Part shown: positions 10,662 to 21,304 of the stretch, piece by piece
How positions within the stretch are numbered: position 1 is the stretch's first letter
Layout: the number at the start of each line of letters is the position of its first letter
NCBI GenBank assembly: GCA_902555435.1
Contig: CACDRL010000013.1
Coordinates: 1 to 35,538, forward strand
DNA from: an uncultured Pelagibacteraceae bacterium
GTDB lineage: Bacteria; Pseudomonadota; Alphaproteobacteria; Pelagibacterales; Pelagibacteraceae
Length of the DNA stretch: 35,538 nt
Reading direction: 5' to 3'
Notes under the pieces: generated by a model
Seen by the model: only the letters and a program-made list of their open reading frames with translations
The model's database searches: none
Told to the model about the DNA's origin: nothing
Made by a program: the position numbers and the translations under genes

Positions 10662-11789
10662 ATGAACTTCAAAGAATATAAAGCAAGCTTAGTATTTAGA
10701 AAATATAATAACAGCAAAATTATAATAAGATTTATTGAATATAAAATCAAAAATTTTTTTTTAGCTATATTAGCAAAACTTAACATCTTTAAATTTAATT
10801 CTAAAAAAATTATAGACATTGGCTCTTTTAAGGATAACAGCTATATAAATTATTTCTTGTTCTCTTTAAAAGATGAATATTCTTTTACTTATAATAACGA
10901 TGAACATGCAAAAAAATTATTAAGAAGAATTGGTTTTTTTAACTTCTTCAAATTCACAACAGCAAATTCATTTTTTAAAAATAAAAAAAAAATAGAAATA
11001 AGCATGAATTCAAATGAGGAAAATAATAAAATTCTAATTGATACAAATTATTTTAACTACTTTTATGATACCAAAAATAATAAAACAAATGACATTGTGA
11101 TGCCTTATTTTATGTATCCAAGAATCTATAACTCATTTTATAAAAAAATTAATATTTTAAAAAAACCTAATTTTAATATAAGAGTTTATTTTTCTGGATC
11201 TGTTAATGTAGAGGGCTACAGTAATTTTTATTGGAAGAAAGAACCCGAAAGATTTCCTAATAGAATAAAAATTATAAATTTAATAGAAAAAGAATTTAAG
11301 TCTGAAATTTATTTTATAAATTCAAAAGAAGATTTGAAAAGTTCTGAATTTTTAAAAAAAAGAATAATTTTTTGTTTACATGAAAATGTAATCAAAAAAA
11401 CAACATATAAATTAAATTTTAAGGAAAACATGAACTTATTAAGTTTATCATGTTTTAATATAAACTGCCCTGGTGTAGTTATGCCATTAAGTCACCATTT
11501 AATAGAGGGTATTAAAGTTGGATCAATACCCATAACGAGCTGTAACAATCTAATATATCCTAATTTAACTAATGAAAATTCTTTAATTTATTCTAACTTA
11601 GATGAACTTAAAAATAGAATTCATGATGCTTTAAATATGGAAGAAGAGGAAATTATTTTTAAAAGATCAAAGGTACAAGAATATTATAAATTAAATTTAT
11701 CTCCTGAGAGTTTTAAAAAAAATTTTAATAAAATCATATCTAATGATAACTCTAAAATTATATGTTGTGATGATCACAGGAGTGTTTAA
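10662..11789 (+). CDS. Possible glycosyltransferase (exostosin-like C-terminus)
   Basis: A 375-residue protein very rich in Lys, Asn, Phe and Ile. The best clue to function is the C-terminal part, about residues 262-320, with NCPGVVMPLSHHLIEGIKVG then SIPITSCNNLIYPNL. This resembles the donor-binding region of GT47 exostosin and GT10-like GT-B enzymes, in which an E..GxxPI pattern precedes an aromatic/Pro segment. Residues 174-180 (RVYFSGS) would be a Rossmann strand entry. The N-terminal 110 residues match nothing I know. There is no signal peptide. The SGNH hydrolase starts 21 bases downstream, so the two probably act together on a surface polysaccharide. The gene is real; glycosyltransferase is a tentative call. 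Confidence 0.6.
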   Translation: MNFKEYKASLVFRKYNNSKIIIRFIEYKIKNFFLAILAKLNIFKFNSKKIIDIGSFKDNSYINYFLFSLKDEYSFTYNNDEHAKKLLRRIGFFNFFKFTTANSFFKNKKKIEISMNSNEENNKILIDTNYFNYFYDTKNNKTNDIVMPYFMYPRIYNSFYKKINILKKPNFNIRVYFSGSVNVEGYSNFYWKKEPERFPNRIKIINLIEKEFKSEIYFINSKEDLKSSEFLKKRIIFCLHENVIKKTTYKLNFKENMNLLSLSCFNINCPGVVMPLSHHLIEGIKVGSIPITSCNNLIYPNLTNENSLIYSNLDELKNRIHDALNMEEEEIIFKRSKVQEYYKLNLSPESFKKNFNKIISNDNSKIICCDDHRSV

Positions 11790-11810
11790 GTAATGAATTA
11801 ACTTAACTTG

Positions 11811-12836
11811 ATGAAAAAAATTTTTTTAATAAATTTATGTATTTTTCTTCTTCTTGTAATTTTTATTGAAGCAATTTTTGGATACTGGTTTAAAGAGGAT
11901 AATTTTGGTATCCACATGAGAAAACATAGAAACCAATCTGAAAATTATGAAATAAAGCTCAACAAACAAATATACAAATTCAAGTATAAAAGAAACTTTT
12001 ATGGGTTTAGAGGCGAAGAAGTTAAAGATTTATCTGAAATCAAATATGTTTTTTTGGGTGGAAGTACAGGCAATGAAAGACTGTTACCTGAAGAGCTTAC
12101 AATTGTAGGAAAAATAAATTCAAATTTTAAAAATAATAATTTTAAAAAAACTCATATTTATAATGCTTCAGTTGATGGAAAGTCGCTTAGAGGACATATA
12201 AATGATTTTGAGTTTTGGTTTTCAAAGCTCAAAAATTTTCAACCAGAGTATTTTATAATTTATGTAGGTATAAATGATACATATTTGGGTAAAGAAACAA
12301 AATACGACTCAACTTTTGGAAATAAAAACTATAGAAAAATTTTAGATTACATATCTAATAATAGTATAATTATTGAATTAACTAAAAAAATTAAATGGAA
12401 TTATTCTAATTCAGTGCAACTAAAATATGAAATTAATAACTTCAATAAAATTTATAATGATGGCTTCGAGTATATAAATTACCAAAAAGCAAAAAAGATT
12501 CACAATATTGATAAATTAAAAAGCAAATATTTGTATCTTAGTGAAAGATATTTAAAAAGACTTGAAGCCATATATTACAAATCTAAAAATTTTAATTCTA
12601 AACTTATTTTAATTACTCAAGTTAAATTTAATGGCTTAAAAAACGATAAATTATTTTTAGTTAATGAAATAACAAAAGAATTTTCTAAAGATAAAAAAAT
12701 AAACATTATAAAATTAGACGAACAATATATTGGAACTAAAAATGATTTTTATGATCATGTTCATACGACTGAACAAGGTTCAAATAAAATATCTGAAATA
12801 ATTTATAAAGAACTAGTAAAAATTATTTTACCTTAG
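11811..12836 (+). CDS. Membrane-anchored SGNH/GDSL-type hydrolase
   Basis: A 341-residue protein from the ATG at 11811; a TTG one codon earlier is possible. Residues 4-24 form one hydrophobic segment, either an uncleaved anchor or a signal, so the rest likely faces the periplasm. The SGNH blocks are visible: block I FLGGSTG with Ser85, a Gly/Asn region NASVDGKSLRGH, block III YVGINDT with Asn155, and block V DHVH with Asp315 and His318. Such proteins add or remove acyl groups on glycans or lipids. It follows the glycosyltransferase-like gene by 21 bases, which suggests O-acyl tailoring of a cell-surface glycan. The substrate is unknown. The 58 bases to the convergent lepA hold no clear terminator hairpin. 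Confidence 0.8.
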   Translation: MKKIFLINLCIFLLLVIFIEAIFGYWFKEDNFGIHMRKHRNQSENYEIKLNKQIYKFKYKRNFYGFRGEEVKDLSEIKYVFLGGSTGNERLLPEELTIVGKINSNFKNNNFKKTHIYNASVDGKSLRGHINDFEFWFSKLKNFQPEYFIIYVGINDTYLGKETKYDSTFGNKNYRKILDYISNNSIIIELTKKIKWNYSNSVQLKYEINNFNKIYNDGFEYINYQKAKKIHNIDKLKSKYLYLSERYLKRLEAIYYKSKNFNSKLILITQVKFNGLKNDKLFLVNEITKEFSKDKKINIIKLDEQYIGTKNDFYDHVHTTEQGSNKISEIIYKELVKIILP

Positions 12837-12894
12837 AAACTTTACAAAAAAAAATTTAATAATATAGTAATAAGAGTATATAAGTTAATAAATA

Positions 12895-14703
12895 TTATTT
12901 TTCTTTACTAATTTTTAATACACCGATGAAAGCTTCTTGAGGTATTTCAACTCTTCCAAATTGTTTCGATCTAGCTTTACCTTTTTTTTGTTTTTCTAAT
13001 AATTTTCTTTTTCTATCTGTAGCTCCACCGCCGTGAATTTTTGTTAAAACATCTTTTTTAAACCCTTTGATAGTTTCTCTAGCAATAATTTTTCCTCCGA
13101 TTGCGGCTTGGACAGGAATCATAAAATTATGTCTTGGAATTAGGTCTTTTAGTTTTTCACAGACCTCTCTACCAGTTTTTTGAGCAAAATCTTTATGTAT
13201 CATCATAGCTAAAGCATCAACGGCTTCGCCATTCACTAAAATACCAAGTTTTACTAGATCCCCTTCTCTATGCTCAATTATTTCATAATCAAAACTTGCA
13301 TATCCACTTGTCATTGACTTAAGTCTATCGTTAAAATCAAATACAACTTCGTTTAAGGGAAGTTCATAATTTACTACTGCTCTATTGCCAGAATAGCTAA
13401 GGTTGGTTTGTACTCCTCTTTTGTCCTGACACATTTTAATTATTGAACCTAAGTACTGATCTGGAGTAATAATAGTTGCCTTAATCCATGGTTCTTCAAT
13501 GTATTTTATTAATGTAGGATCAGGTAAGCTTGATGGATTTTGTAAATCCATCGTATCACCATTATTCAAATGGACTTTATAAACTACACCAGGAGTTGTC
13601 GTTAATAAATTAACATCAAATTCTCTTTCAAGTCTCTCTGTTACAATTTCTAGATGAAGCAAACCTAAAAACCCACACCTAAATCCTAATCCTAAAGCTG
13701 AAGATGACTCTGGTTCAAAAGAAAAGCTTGCATCATTTAATTGTAACTTTGCTAAACCATCTTTTAATTTTTGAAACTCTGAGCTATCTACAGGAAATAA
13801 TCCACAAAATACTACAGGTTTACTTGGCTTAAAACCTGGTAATGCTTCTTTTAATGGTTTTGTTGCGTCACAAATTGTATCTCCAACTTTTGTCTCTGAT
13901 AACACTTTAATCCCTGTTGTGATAAATCCTATTTCTCCTGTTTTTAATTCAGTGATATCAACTGGCTTTGGTGTAAAAACACCAACTTTTTCTACAATAT
14001 ACTCTTGATTAGTAGACATCATTTTGATCTTCATGTGTTTAGAAAGTTTACCATCAATAACTCTAACTAATATGACAACACCTAAATAAGTATCGTACCA
14101 ACTATCTACTAGTAAACATTTTAAATTAGATGAACTCTCACCTTTTGGTGCTGGTAAAGTAGTTATAATTTGCTCTAAAATATCTCCTATTCCTTCGCCA
14201 GTTTTTCCAGAACACGGAATAGCATTCTCAGTATCTATCCCAATAACTTCCTCAATTTGCTTTTTTGTTCTTTCTAAATCAGAAGCTGGTAAATCTACTT
14301 TATTTAATACTGGGACAATTTCATGATTTGTATCTAATGCTTGATAAACATTTGCTAAAGTTTGAGCCTCAACACCTTGTGTGCTATCCACAATCAAAAT
14401 TGAACCTTCACACGCGTATAATGATCTACTTACCTCATAGCTAAAGTCTACATGGCCAGGTGTATCTATAATATTTAAAATATATTCTTTTCCGTTTTTA
14501 GCTTTATAATTTAGCTTTACTGTTTGGGCTTTAATGGTGATACCTCTCTCTCGTTCAATATCCATTGAGTCTAAAACTTGAGCTTTCATCTCTCTTTCAG
14601 TCAAACCACCACAACTATGAATTATTCTGTCTGCAATAGTAGATTTGCCATGATCAATGTGTGCAATGATTGCAAAATTTCTTATATTATCGATTGAACT
14701 CAT
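12895..14703 (-). CDS. lepA: Elongation factor 4 (LepA), ribosomal GTPase
   Basis: A 602-residue translational GTPase that remodels stalled or misassembled ribosomes. The G1 motif is AHIDHGKST (14-22), the switch region [13 protein letters not shown]3 DTPGHVDF and G4 NKVD. The C-terminal domain unique to LepA is present, with [19 protein letters not shown] near the end. Length equals the family norm (about 600). It is five bases downstream of pheT, closing a long minus-strand translation operon. The TTG or GTG starts common in this window are not needed here; ATG at 14703 fits the family start. Confidence 0.98.
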   Translation of the reverse strand: MSSIDNIRNFAIIAHIDHGKSTIADRIIHSCGGLTEREMKAQVLDSMDIERERGITIKAQTVKLNYKAKNGKEYILNIIDTPGHVDFSYEVSRSLYACEGSILIVDSTQGVEAQTLANVYQALDTNHEIVPVLNKVDLPASDLERTKKQIEEVIGIDTENAIPCSGKTGEGIGDILEQIITTLPAPKGESSSNLKCLLVDSWYDTYLGVVILVRVIDGKLSKHMKIKMMSTNQEYIVEKVGVFTPKPVDITELKTGEIGFITTGIKVLSETKVGDTICDATKPLKEALPGFKPSKPVVFCGLFPVDSSEFQKLKDGLAKLQLNDASFSFEPESSSALGLGFRCGFLGLLHLEIVTERLEREFDVNLLTTTPGVVYKVHLNNGDTMDLQNPSSLPDPTLIKYIEEPWIKATIITPDQYLGSIIKMCQDKRGVQTNLSYSGNRAVVNYELPLNEVVFDFNDRLKSMTSGYASFDYEIIEHREGDLVKLGILVNGEAVDALAMMIHKDFAQKTGREVCEKLKDLIPRHNFMIPVQAAIGGKIIARETIKGFKKDVLTKIHGGGATDRKRKLLEKQKKGKARSKQFGRVEIPQEAFIGVLKISKEK

Positions 14704-14708
14704 TGGCT

Positions 14709-17118
14709 TTAGGATCGAATTTTAGCGCCAGTTTTGTTTTCGACTGTTTCTATAATTGATTTATTAATTTGATCTAAATCAGCATCTTTTAGAGTTTTTT
14801 CTTGAGATTGAATTGTAACACTGATCGCAATTGATTTTTGATTTTCTGGAATATTGTCACCCTCATAAACATCAAAAACTTTAATGTTTGATATCAAATT
14901 TTTATCAACATTTGATATGACATTTACTAGATCTTGAACATTAATTTTCTTATCAACTATAAAAGCGAAATCCCTTTCTGACTTTTGATAATCTGAAACA
15001 GAATATTTTGTTTTTTGATCTTTTAATGATTTTTTTGGTAATTTTAAATTATCAAGAAATATTTCAAAACCTACTAAAGATTCGGTTTTCATATCAATTT
15101 GCTTAATAATATTTGGGTGAATTTCACCAAAGTATGCAGCTACATTTTCTCTACCTTTATTCAAAAATAATCTTCCTGATTTACCTGGATGATAATAATC
15201 AGGTGTTTCATCATCTATAAAAAATTTTTCTGAATCGTAACCTGCTTCAACTAAAGTTTGAAGTACATCTTTTTTAATATCAAAGACATCAACATTTCTC
15301 TCTTTTTCTAACCAAGAAAGACGAGATTTTTTTCCAGCTGCTAAACCACAAACTACTATATTTTGTTCACCAGGTTGCTTTCCAAAAAATGTTGGTCCTA
15401 TTTCAAAAATAGATAAATCTTTAAATCCTCTATCTATATTTTTACTCATATATATAATTAAATTTGAAAATATTGAATTTCTCAAAACTCCTAATTCTGA
15501 ACTTATAGGATTCACAATTTTTAATTCATCATTTTGTCCTTTGAAATGATCATTATATTTTGCATCTGTGAAAGACCAAGTAATTGCTTCCAAATAACCT
15601 TTTGAGGCAACAGATCTTTGGAGGAAATGAAACAATTTTTGAGTTTGTGTCAGAGTAGATTTTTTTCTCTCTTTGATTGGTTCTTCAATTTTTATTTTAT
15701 CATACCCAACTATTCTTACCAATTCCTCAACAACATCTATTTCCTGAGTAATATCTGGTCTCCAGGAAGGGATAGTTAATTTAAAAACTTTTTTTATCTT
15801 TTTTGCATGTAAAACCTAGGTTATCTAAAATTTTTAACATATCTTTTGTTAAAATTTTAAAACCTGTAACTTTTTCAAATGAATTTGGATCAAATTTAAT
15901 TATTTGATTTTTAAATGTACTAATTTTTTGGATATCAATCTTACTAATTTCACCACCACAAATTTCTTTAATTAAAAATGCTGCTTTATTTAAGCCTTCT
16001 TCAATTGACAATTGGTCTATTCCTCTTTCAAATCTAAATTTTGCATCTGTATCTATATTTAATCTTTTTGCTGTTCTTCTAATTGATCTTGGATCAAAAT
16101 AAGCTGACTCAATTAAAACATTTTGTGTGCCGATTTCCGTTCCAGATCTTGTGCCTCCGATGATACCACCTAGTCCTAACACGCCTTTGTCATCACTTAT
16201 AACGCACATGTCATCTTCAAGCTTATAGTTTTTGTTATCTAATGCTGTAAACTCTTCACCAGATTTTGAGTTTCTAACAATTATTCCTTTTTCAATTTTA
16301 TCTGCATCATAAGCATGTAATGGACGATTAATATCAATCATTACATAATTTGTGATATCAACAATTGCTGAAATAGGTTTTTGACCTATAGAAATTAATT
16401 TATCCTTTAACCACTTTGGGCTTTCAGTATTTTTTACATTTGTTACCAAACAGCTTCCAAAAGAAAAACATCCTTGGTTTTTTTCGTTTGTAATTTTTAC
16501 TTTAATTGTTTGAGATTTTTTCGATTTTATTTTTTGTTCTTTAATATGTTTTAATTTACCAAAGCCTGAAGCTGCTAAATCTCTAGCTATTCCTCTAACA
16601 CCAAGACAGTCCGGTCTGTTAGGTGTGATTGATAAATCAATCAAATTAGAACTAGATTGAGTAAAAAAACTTTTTCCAATACTTTTGTTGTATTTTGAGG
16701 ATGAAAGCTCAGTAATTCCATCACTTTCCTCAGACAAATTGAGTTCAGATTCAGAACAAAGCATACCATAAGATGTAACATCTCTAATTTTTGCTATAAC
16801 TAATTTTGTTTTATTTTTTGGAATAACCGCACCAGGAGGAGCATAAACAGTGATTAAACCTTCTCTAGCATTTGGTGCACCACATACGACCTTTTTAATT
16901 TCTTTTTCACCTAGATCAATATCGCAAACTTTTAAACGGTCTGCATTAGGATGTTTTTCGGTTTTTAAAATTTTTGCTATTTTGAATAAATCTAAACCTT
17001 CAGATAAATTTTCAACACTTTCAACTTCAAGTCCAATATCAGTTAATTTCTCAAGTAACTTCTCTTCCTTATCACTTACAGATAAATGATCTTTTAACCA
17101 ATTAAAAGTTATCTTCAT
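14709..17118 (-). CDS. pheT: Phenylalanine-tRNA ligase beta subunit, frameshifted
   Basis: PheT joins PheS in an alpha2-beta2 enzyme charging tRNA-Phe. The frame from 17118 gives 445 residues: the B1/tRNA-binding OB region ([20 protein letters not shown]) and the B3/B4 editing core (THE-like CDADKIE and ACSGEI-type segments). It then hits a stop at 15781. The downstream frame (15722-14709) holds the core catalytic-like fold and the C-terminal anticodon-recognition domain ([20 protein letters not shown]). Removing one A from the coding-strand A7 run (plus T7, 15789-15795) joins them through [20 protein letters not shown], giving 802 residues, the normal length. So this is one gene with a single-base insertion, not two. 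It overlaps pheS by four bases (ATGA) and ends five bases before lepA. Confidence 0.9.
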
Positions 17119-18182
17119 CGACTTAGACCTCTATAATTTGTGGGTACATCAAGTGGATCAAATCCAAAGTGATTTAACCATCTATAATCACAGTCAAAGA
17201 AAGCTCTTAAATCATTAATACCATATTTTAGCATAGCTAACCTGTCTATACCTATGCCAAATGCATATCCTTGGTATTTAGCAGGATCAACTTTAACGTT
17301 TTTTAAAACATTTGGATGAACCATTCCACATCCTAAAATTTCAAGCCACTGATCCCCTTCTCCTATAACAATTTTACCATCTTTAATTTCGTAACCAATA
17401 TCTACTTCTGCAGATGGTTCTGTAAAAGGAAAATGACTTGGTCTAAATCTCATTTTGATTTTTTCGACTTCAAAGAACTCTTTAATGAAATAATTTAAAC
17501 ATCCCTTTAAATGACCCATGTTAATATTTTTATCTATATGAAGGCCCTCAACCTGATGGAACATTGGTGCATGTGTTTGATCACTATCTGATCTATATGT
17601 TCTGCCTGGAGCAATAATTTTAAATGGCGGTTTATTCTTTAACATAGTTCTAATTTGAACCGGTGAAGTGTGCGTTCTTAACAAAACTTCCTTATTTTCG
17701 TCTAAATAAAAAGTATCATGCATGTCACGAGCTGGGTGATTATCTGGAGTGTTTAGTGCAGTAAAATTATTATATTCGTTTTCTACATCTGGTCCTTCTT
17801 CAACACTAAAACCTATTTCTGAAAATATAGATGAAATCTCATCTATTGTTTGAGATACAGGATGAATTTTTCCTCTAACAAAAGGTCTTCCGGGTAAAGT
17901 TATATCAACTCTTTCTTTTTCAAGTTTTTGATTAATTTCTTTTGTCTCAATTTCTTTAATCTTTTCCAAAATCAAAGATTGAAGTTCATCCTTTATTTTA
18001 TTTAAATCAGCTGCAAAATTTTTTCTATCAGACTCTGGTATTAATCCTACAGTTTTGAATAAAGATGAAATTTGACCATTTTTACCAAACAACTCTGTTT
18101 TGATTGAATTGATTTCATCTAAGCTTAATTCATTTTTAAGCTTTGATACAAATTGATCTCTAATATTTTTTATGTCTGACAT
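17115..18182 (-). CDS. pheS: Phenylalanine-tRNA ligase alpha subunit
   Basis: The catalytic subunit, 355 residues. The N-terminal coiled coil (1-100) is followed by the class II core: motif 1 region [22 protein letters not shown], motif 2 [18 protein letters not shown], and motif 3 [13 protein letters not shown]. The gene starts at ATG 18182, 40 bases after rplT, and overlaps pheT by four bases. A purine-rich AAGGA lies 14 bases before the start, within a small hairpin. Length and order in the thrS-infC-rpmI-rplT-pheS-pheT block are conserved in many bacteria. Confidence 0.98.
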   Translation of the reverse strand: MSDIKNIRDQFVSKLKNELSLDEINSIKTELFGKNGQISSLFKTVGLIPESDRKNFAADLNKIKDELQSLILEKIKEIETKEINQKLEKERVDITLPGRPFVRGKIHPVSQTIDEISSIFSEIGFSVEEGPDVENEYNNFTALNTPDNHPARDMHDTFYLDENKEVLLRTHTSPVQIRTMLKNKPPFKIIAPGRTYRSDSDQTHAPMFHQVEGLHIDKNINMGHLKGCLNYFIKEFFEVEKIKMRFRPSHFPFTEPSAEVDIGYEIKDGKIVIGEGDQWLEILGCGMVHPNVLKNVKVDPAKYQGYAFGIGIDRLAMLKYGINDLRAFFDCDYRWLNHFGFDPLDVPTNYRGLSR

Positions 18183-18191
18183 ATTAGTAGA

Positions 18192-18210
18192 TTATTTCCT
18201 TAAGAAATAA
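18192..18210 (-). promoter_or_regulatory. Small hairpin in the rplT-pheS gap, covering a possible ribosome-binding site
   Basis: TTATTTC pairs with GAAATAA around a 5-base loop (7-bp stem). The AAGGA that may serve pheS spans the loop and right arm. All pairs but two are A-T, so the stem is weak. It has no T-run to act as terminator. It could affect pheS translation, or be chance. Confidence 0.3.
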
Positions 18211-18222
18211 AAACAATAGAGA

Positions 18223-18579
18223 TTAATTTAAAGCGGATTGAGCTTTTTGTACAATTGTTTTAAATGCTTCTGGACTATCGTAAGCAATTTCAGCTAAAAT
18301 TTTTCTATCTATTGCAACACCACATTTACTTAAACCATTGATGAATTTTGAATAAGTCATACCCTCTGCTCTTACACCGGCATTAATTCTTTGTATCCAT
18401 AATGATTTGAAATCTCTTTTTTTATTTCTTCTATCTCTGTAAGCATACTGCATGGATTTCTCCATAGCTTGTTTAGCAACTCTGATAGTATTTTTTCTTC
18501 TGCCCCACTGACCTTTTACGGCTTTCAAAACTTTTTTATGTTTTGCTTTACTTGTTACGCCTCTTTTAACTCTTGCCAT
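18223..18579 (-). CDS. rplT: 50S ribosomal protein L20
   Basis: A 118-residue basic protein that binds 23S rRNA early in large-subunit assembly. The start [18 protein letters not shown] and the core [20 protein letters not shown] are diagnostic for L20. It sits two bases downstream of rpmI, the usual L35-L20 pair. In E. coli, L20 represses translation of its own operon; whether the mRNA site exists here cannot be judged by eye. Length is normal (117-119). Confidence 0.99.
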   Translation of the reverse strand: MARVKRGVTSKAKHKKVLKAVKGQWGRRKNTIRVAKQAMEKSMQYAYRDRRNKKRDFKSLWIQRINAGVRAEGMTYSKFINGLSKCGVAIDRKILAEIAYDSPEAFKTIVQKAQSALN

Positions 18580-18581
18580 TG

Positions 18582-18788
18582 TTACCCTCTTAAACTGTAA
18601 GGCATGTATGATTTAACAATTTTGCCATCTTGTTTAGACAAAGTTGTAGTGCCTCTTAATTTTCTAATTTGTGAATTCGTTCGTTTAATCATACCATGTC
18701 TTTTACCTGCTTGAGCAGATATAACTTTACCCTTAGCTGATATTTTAAATCTTTTTTTTGCTGAGCTTTTTGTTTTTAATTTTGGCAT
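18582..18788 (-). CDS. rpmI: 50S ribosomal protein L35
   Basis: A 68-residue, Lys/Arg-rich large-subunit protein. [20 protein letters not shown] and the central [12 protein letters not shown] are typical of L35; length is normal. It is 53 bases downstream of infC, the largest gap inside this operon, and that gap carries a promoter-like sequence ending only a few bases before the ATG. It is followed by rplT after two bases. Confidence 0.98.
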   Translation of the reverse strand: MPKLKTKSSAKKRFKISAKGKVISAQAGKRHGMIKRTNSQIRKLRGTTTLSKQDGKIVKSYMPYSLRG

Positions 18789-18799
18789 AATTCTGCGGA

Positions 18800-18828
18800 C
18801 TTATACAAAGAATGTTTAAATTTTACAA
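18800..18828 (-). promoter_or_regulatory. Candidate promoter for rpmI-rplT-pheS-pheT-lepA
   Basis: On the minus strand TTGTAA (18828-18823) and TATAAG (18805-18800) are separated by exactly 17 bases, a good sigma-70-type layout. Transcription would begin about five bases before the rpmI ATG, giving an almost leaderless mRNA. It lies in the 53-base infC-rpmI gap. In AT-rich DNA such matches can be chance. Confidence 0.4.
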
Positions 18829-18841
18829 CCTCTATTAAGGC

Positions 18842-19387
18842 TTATAAAGGTTGAATTACCATAATCATTTGCTTCCCATCAAATTTAGGTTGCAACTCTA
18901 CTCTACCAATATCCTTCATATCCTCTTTAATTTTACCCATCAGTTCATTCCCTAAATGAGAGTGTTGGAGTTCTCGCCCTTTAAATCTGATAGTAAATTT
19001 AACTTTATCTCCCTTGGAGATAAATTTTTTTGCATTTTTGACCTTAAATTCATAATCATGAGTTTCCGTTACAGGTCTCATTTTAATTTCTTTTAATGAA
19101 ATTATTTTTTGTTTCTTTTTTGCAAGATTTGCTTTTTTTTGAGCATCATATTTATACTTACCCATGTCCATAATTTTACATACAGGTGGGTTTGCATTAG
19201 GTGCAATTTCAATTAAATCCAAACCTTGGTTTTTTGCCATTGATATGGCTTCATTAGTGTTGATCACTCCAAGATTTTCACCATCGCTTGCAATAACTTG
19301 CACATCTGGTGAAGATATTCTGTTATTAGATCTTGGTCCTCTATCCTTTGTTCTTCTTTGAAAGTAGTTTTGTTTGAAATCTGCCAC
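18842..19387 (-). CDS. infC: Translation initiation factor IF-3
   Basis: IF-3 binds the 30S subunit and checks the start codon. The 181 residues include the N-terminal domain (INTNEAISMAKNQGLDLIEI, NANPPVCKIMDMGKYKYD) and the C-terminal domain (KEIKMRPVTETHDYEFKVKN, VKFTIRFKGRELQHSHLG). The start chosen is the GTG at 19387, which directly abuts the thrS TAA. Many infC genes start with AUU or another rare codon as part of autoregulation by IF-3; here GTG keeps the family N-terminus (NYFQRRTKDRGPRSNNRI). It is the third gene of the translation block. Confidence 0.97.
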   Translation of the reverse strand: MADFKQNYFQRRTKDRGPRSNNRISSPDVQVIASDGENLGVINTNEAISMAKNQGLDLIEIAPNANPPVCKIMDMGKYKYDAQKKANLAKKKQKIISLKEIKMRPVTETHDYEFKVKNAKKFISKGDKVKFTIRFKGRELQHSHLGNELMGKIKEDMKDIGRVELQPKFDGKQMIMVIQPL

Positions 19388-21304
19388 TTAGTTTGATGAT
19401 GCTTTGTTTAAAGCAGAGAAAGTTTTTAAAAATAAGTCTATTTCCATATTTTCTTGTTTATTAGAGTCTAACCTTCTAATCGTTACTGAATTGGAGTCAA
19501 CTTCTTTTTTACCACAAATTAATAAAAGAGGTATTTTTGCTAAAGAATGATCTCTAATTTTATAGTTTAAGTTATTATTTTTAATATCAACTGCAGAACT
19601 TATGCCTGCATCTTTAATTTTTTTAGACACTTCTATTGCGTAATCATTAAATTCTTCTGAAATTGGAATTACCATTGTCTGTAAAGGTGAAATCCAAAAA
19701 GGAAATTTTCCAGCATAATTTTCAATCAATATTCCAATAAATCTTTCTAAAGAGCCAAACAGCGCTCTATGAAGCATAACAGGAACTTTTTTTGTTCCGT
19801 CTTTATCAACATATGATGCATCTAGTCGTCCAGGTAAATTTAAATCAACTTGTAAAGTTCCACATTGCCAATCTCTTCCAATAGCATCTCTTAAAACAAA
19901 TTCAATTTTTGGTCCGTAGAAAGCACCTTCGCCTTTATTAATACTATATTCTAACTTAGAGGCTTTAACTGCTTCAAGAAGTGAAGCTTCTGCCTTGTCC
20001 CAAACCTCATCATCTCCAACTCTAACTTCTGGTCGATCTGCATATTTTAAAATTACATTTTCAAAACCAAGGTCTTTATAAATATCTAAAATTAAATTTG
20101 TTACATTTAAACACTCACTCGTAATTTGATCTTCCGCACAAAAAATATGCGCATCATCTTGAGTAAAAGCTCTTACTCTAAGTAAACCATGTAAAGCACC
20201 TGATGGTTCATAACGATGAACCTTACCAAATTCTGTGATACGTAATGGAAGATCTCTATAACTTTTTAAGCCCTGATTAAATACTTGTATATGACCAGGA
20301 CAATTCATTGGTTTTATCGCAAACACTTTTTCATCAGGAGTTTCTGATGTGTACATATTCTCTCCATATTTTTCCCAGTGACCAGATTTTTCCCATAATT
20401 GTCGATCTAAAATTTCAGGCGTATTTACCTCTTTATATCCAGCAGCATCTTGTCTGCTTCTCATATAATTAATTAATTTTTGAAATAATGCCCATCCTCT
20501 CTCATGCCAAAAAACTGAGCCCGGACTTTCTTCTCTAAAATGAAACAAGTCCATTTCTTTTCCTAATTTTCTATGATCTCTTTTTTCAGCCTCTTCTATT
20601 CTTTTTAAATACTCATCTAAATCTTTTTGAGAAGCCCAGCTTGTACCATAAATTCTTTGAAGCATTTCATTGTTTGAATCACCTCTCCAATAAGCTCCTG
20701 AAACTTTCATTAATTTAAAGTATTTTCCAATTTTACCTGTTGAAGAAAGATGCGGTCCTCTGCAAAGATCATGCCAATCTCCATGAAAATAAATTGAAAC
20801 ATCTTCATTCTCCGGTATTGCTTCGATTAACTCAGCTTTATAGATTTCACCTTTTTTTTTAAAATGATCTATAGCTTTATTTCTGTCCCAAACTTCCCTT
20901 TTAGTAGTCTCGTCTCGATCAACAATTTCTTTCATTTTATTTTCAATCTTTGTTAAATCATCTTCTGTAAACGGATCTTTTCTAGCAAAATCATAATAAA
21001 ATCCGTTTTCAATTACAGGGCCAATCGTAACTTGTGTTCCTGGAAACAATTCTTGCACTGCCATTGCTAATATGTGAGCAGTATCATGTCTAATGGTTTC
21101 TAGACCCTCAGGATTTTTAGATGTAAAAATTTTTACCGAACAGTCTTTCTCAATTAAATGTTCTAAGTCTTTTAACTCGCCATCTACACTTATTACCATT
21201 GCTTGTTTAGCTAATGATTTACTAATTTTTTCTGCTACTTCTAATCCAGTAACTTTATTTGGGAAATCAATATTATTTCCATCAGGTAATGTAATTATTG
21301 GCAT
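19388..21304 (-). CDS. thrS: Threonine-tRNA ligase
   Basis: A 638-residue class II synthetase. In order it shows the TGS domain (1-60), the editing domain with HDTAHILAMAVQELFPG and YYDFARKDPF, the catalytic core with MNCPGHIQVF (zinc Cys), the motif 2 loop RITEFGKVHRYEPSGALHG and motif 3 HRALFGSLERFIG, then the anticodon-binding domain. Length is normal. It begins right after the stop of the GT4 gene (TAA-ATG) and ends right before the infC GTG, so all three are translationally linked. Regulation by a T-box is neither expected nor seen. Confidence 0.99.
   Translation of the reverse strand: MPIITLPDGNNIDFPNKVTGLEVAEKISKSLAKQAMVISVDGELKDLEHLIEKDCSVKIFTSKNPEGLETIRHDTAHILAMAVQELFPGTQVTIGPVIENGFYYDFARKDPFTEDDLTKIENKMKEIVDRDETTKREVWDRNKAIDHFKKKGEIYKAELIEAIPENEDVSIYFHGDWHDLCRGPHLSSTGKIGKYFKLMKVSGAYWRGDSNNEMLQRIYGTSWASQKDLDEYLKRIEEAEKRDHRKLGKEMDLFHFREESPGSVFWHERGWALFQKLINYMRSRQDAAGYKEVNTPEILDRQLWEKSGHWEKYGENMYTSETPDEKVFAIKPMNCPGHIQVFNQGLKSYRDLPLRITEFGKVHRYEPSGALHGLLRVRAFTQDDAHIFCAEDQITSECLNVTNLILDIYKDLGFENVILKYADRPEVRVGDDEVWDKAEASLLEAVKASKLEYSINKGEGAFYGPKIEFVLRDAIGRDWQCGTLQVDLNLPGRLDASYVDKDGTKKVPVMLHRALFGSLERFIGILIENYAGKFPFWISPLQTMVIPISEEFNDYAIEVSKKIKDAGISSAVDIKNNNLNYKIRDHSLAKIPLLLICGKKEVDSNSVTIRRLDSNKQENMEIDLFLKTFSALNKASSN

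Noticed and set aside
11808..11810. TTG start for the SGNH hydrolase
   Set aside because: The ATG immediately after it is the stronger start and changes the protein by one residue only.
12837..12894. Bidirectional terminator between the SGNH gene and lepA
   Set aside because: There is an A9 run (T9 on the minus strand) but no stem of useful strength before it.
14709..15722. An independent 337-residue gene starting at TTG
   Set aside because: It is the C-terminal half of PheT; the 58 bases before it continue the PheT sequence in the same frame once one A is removed.
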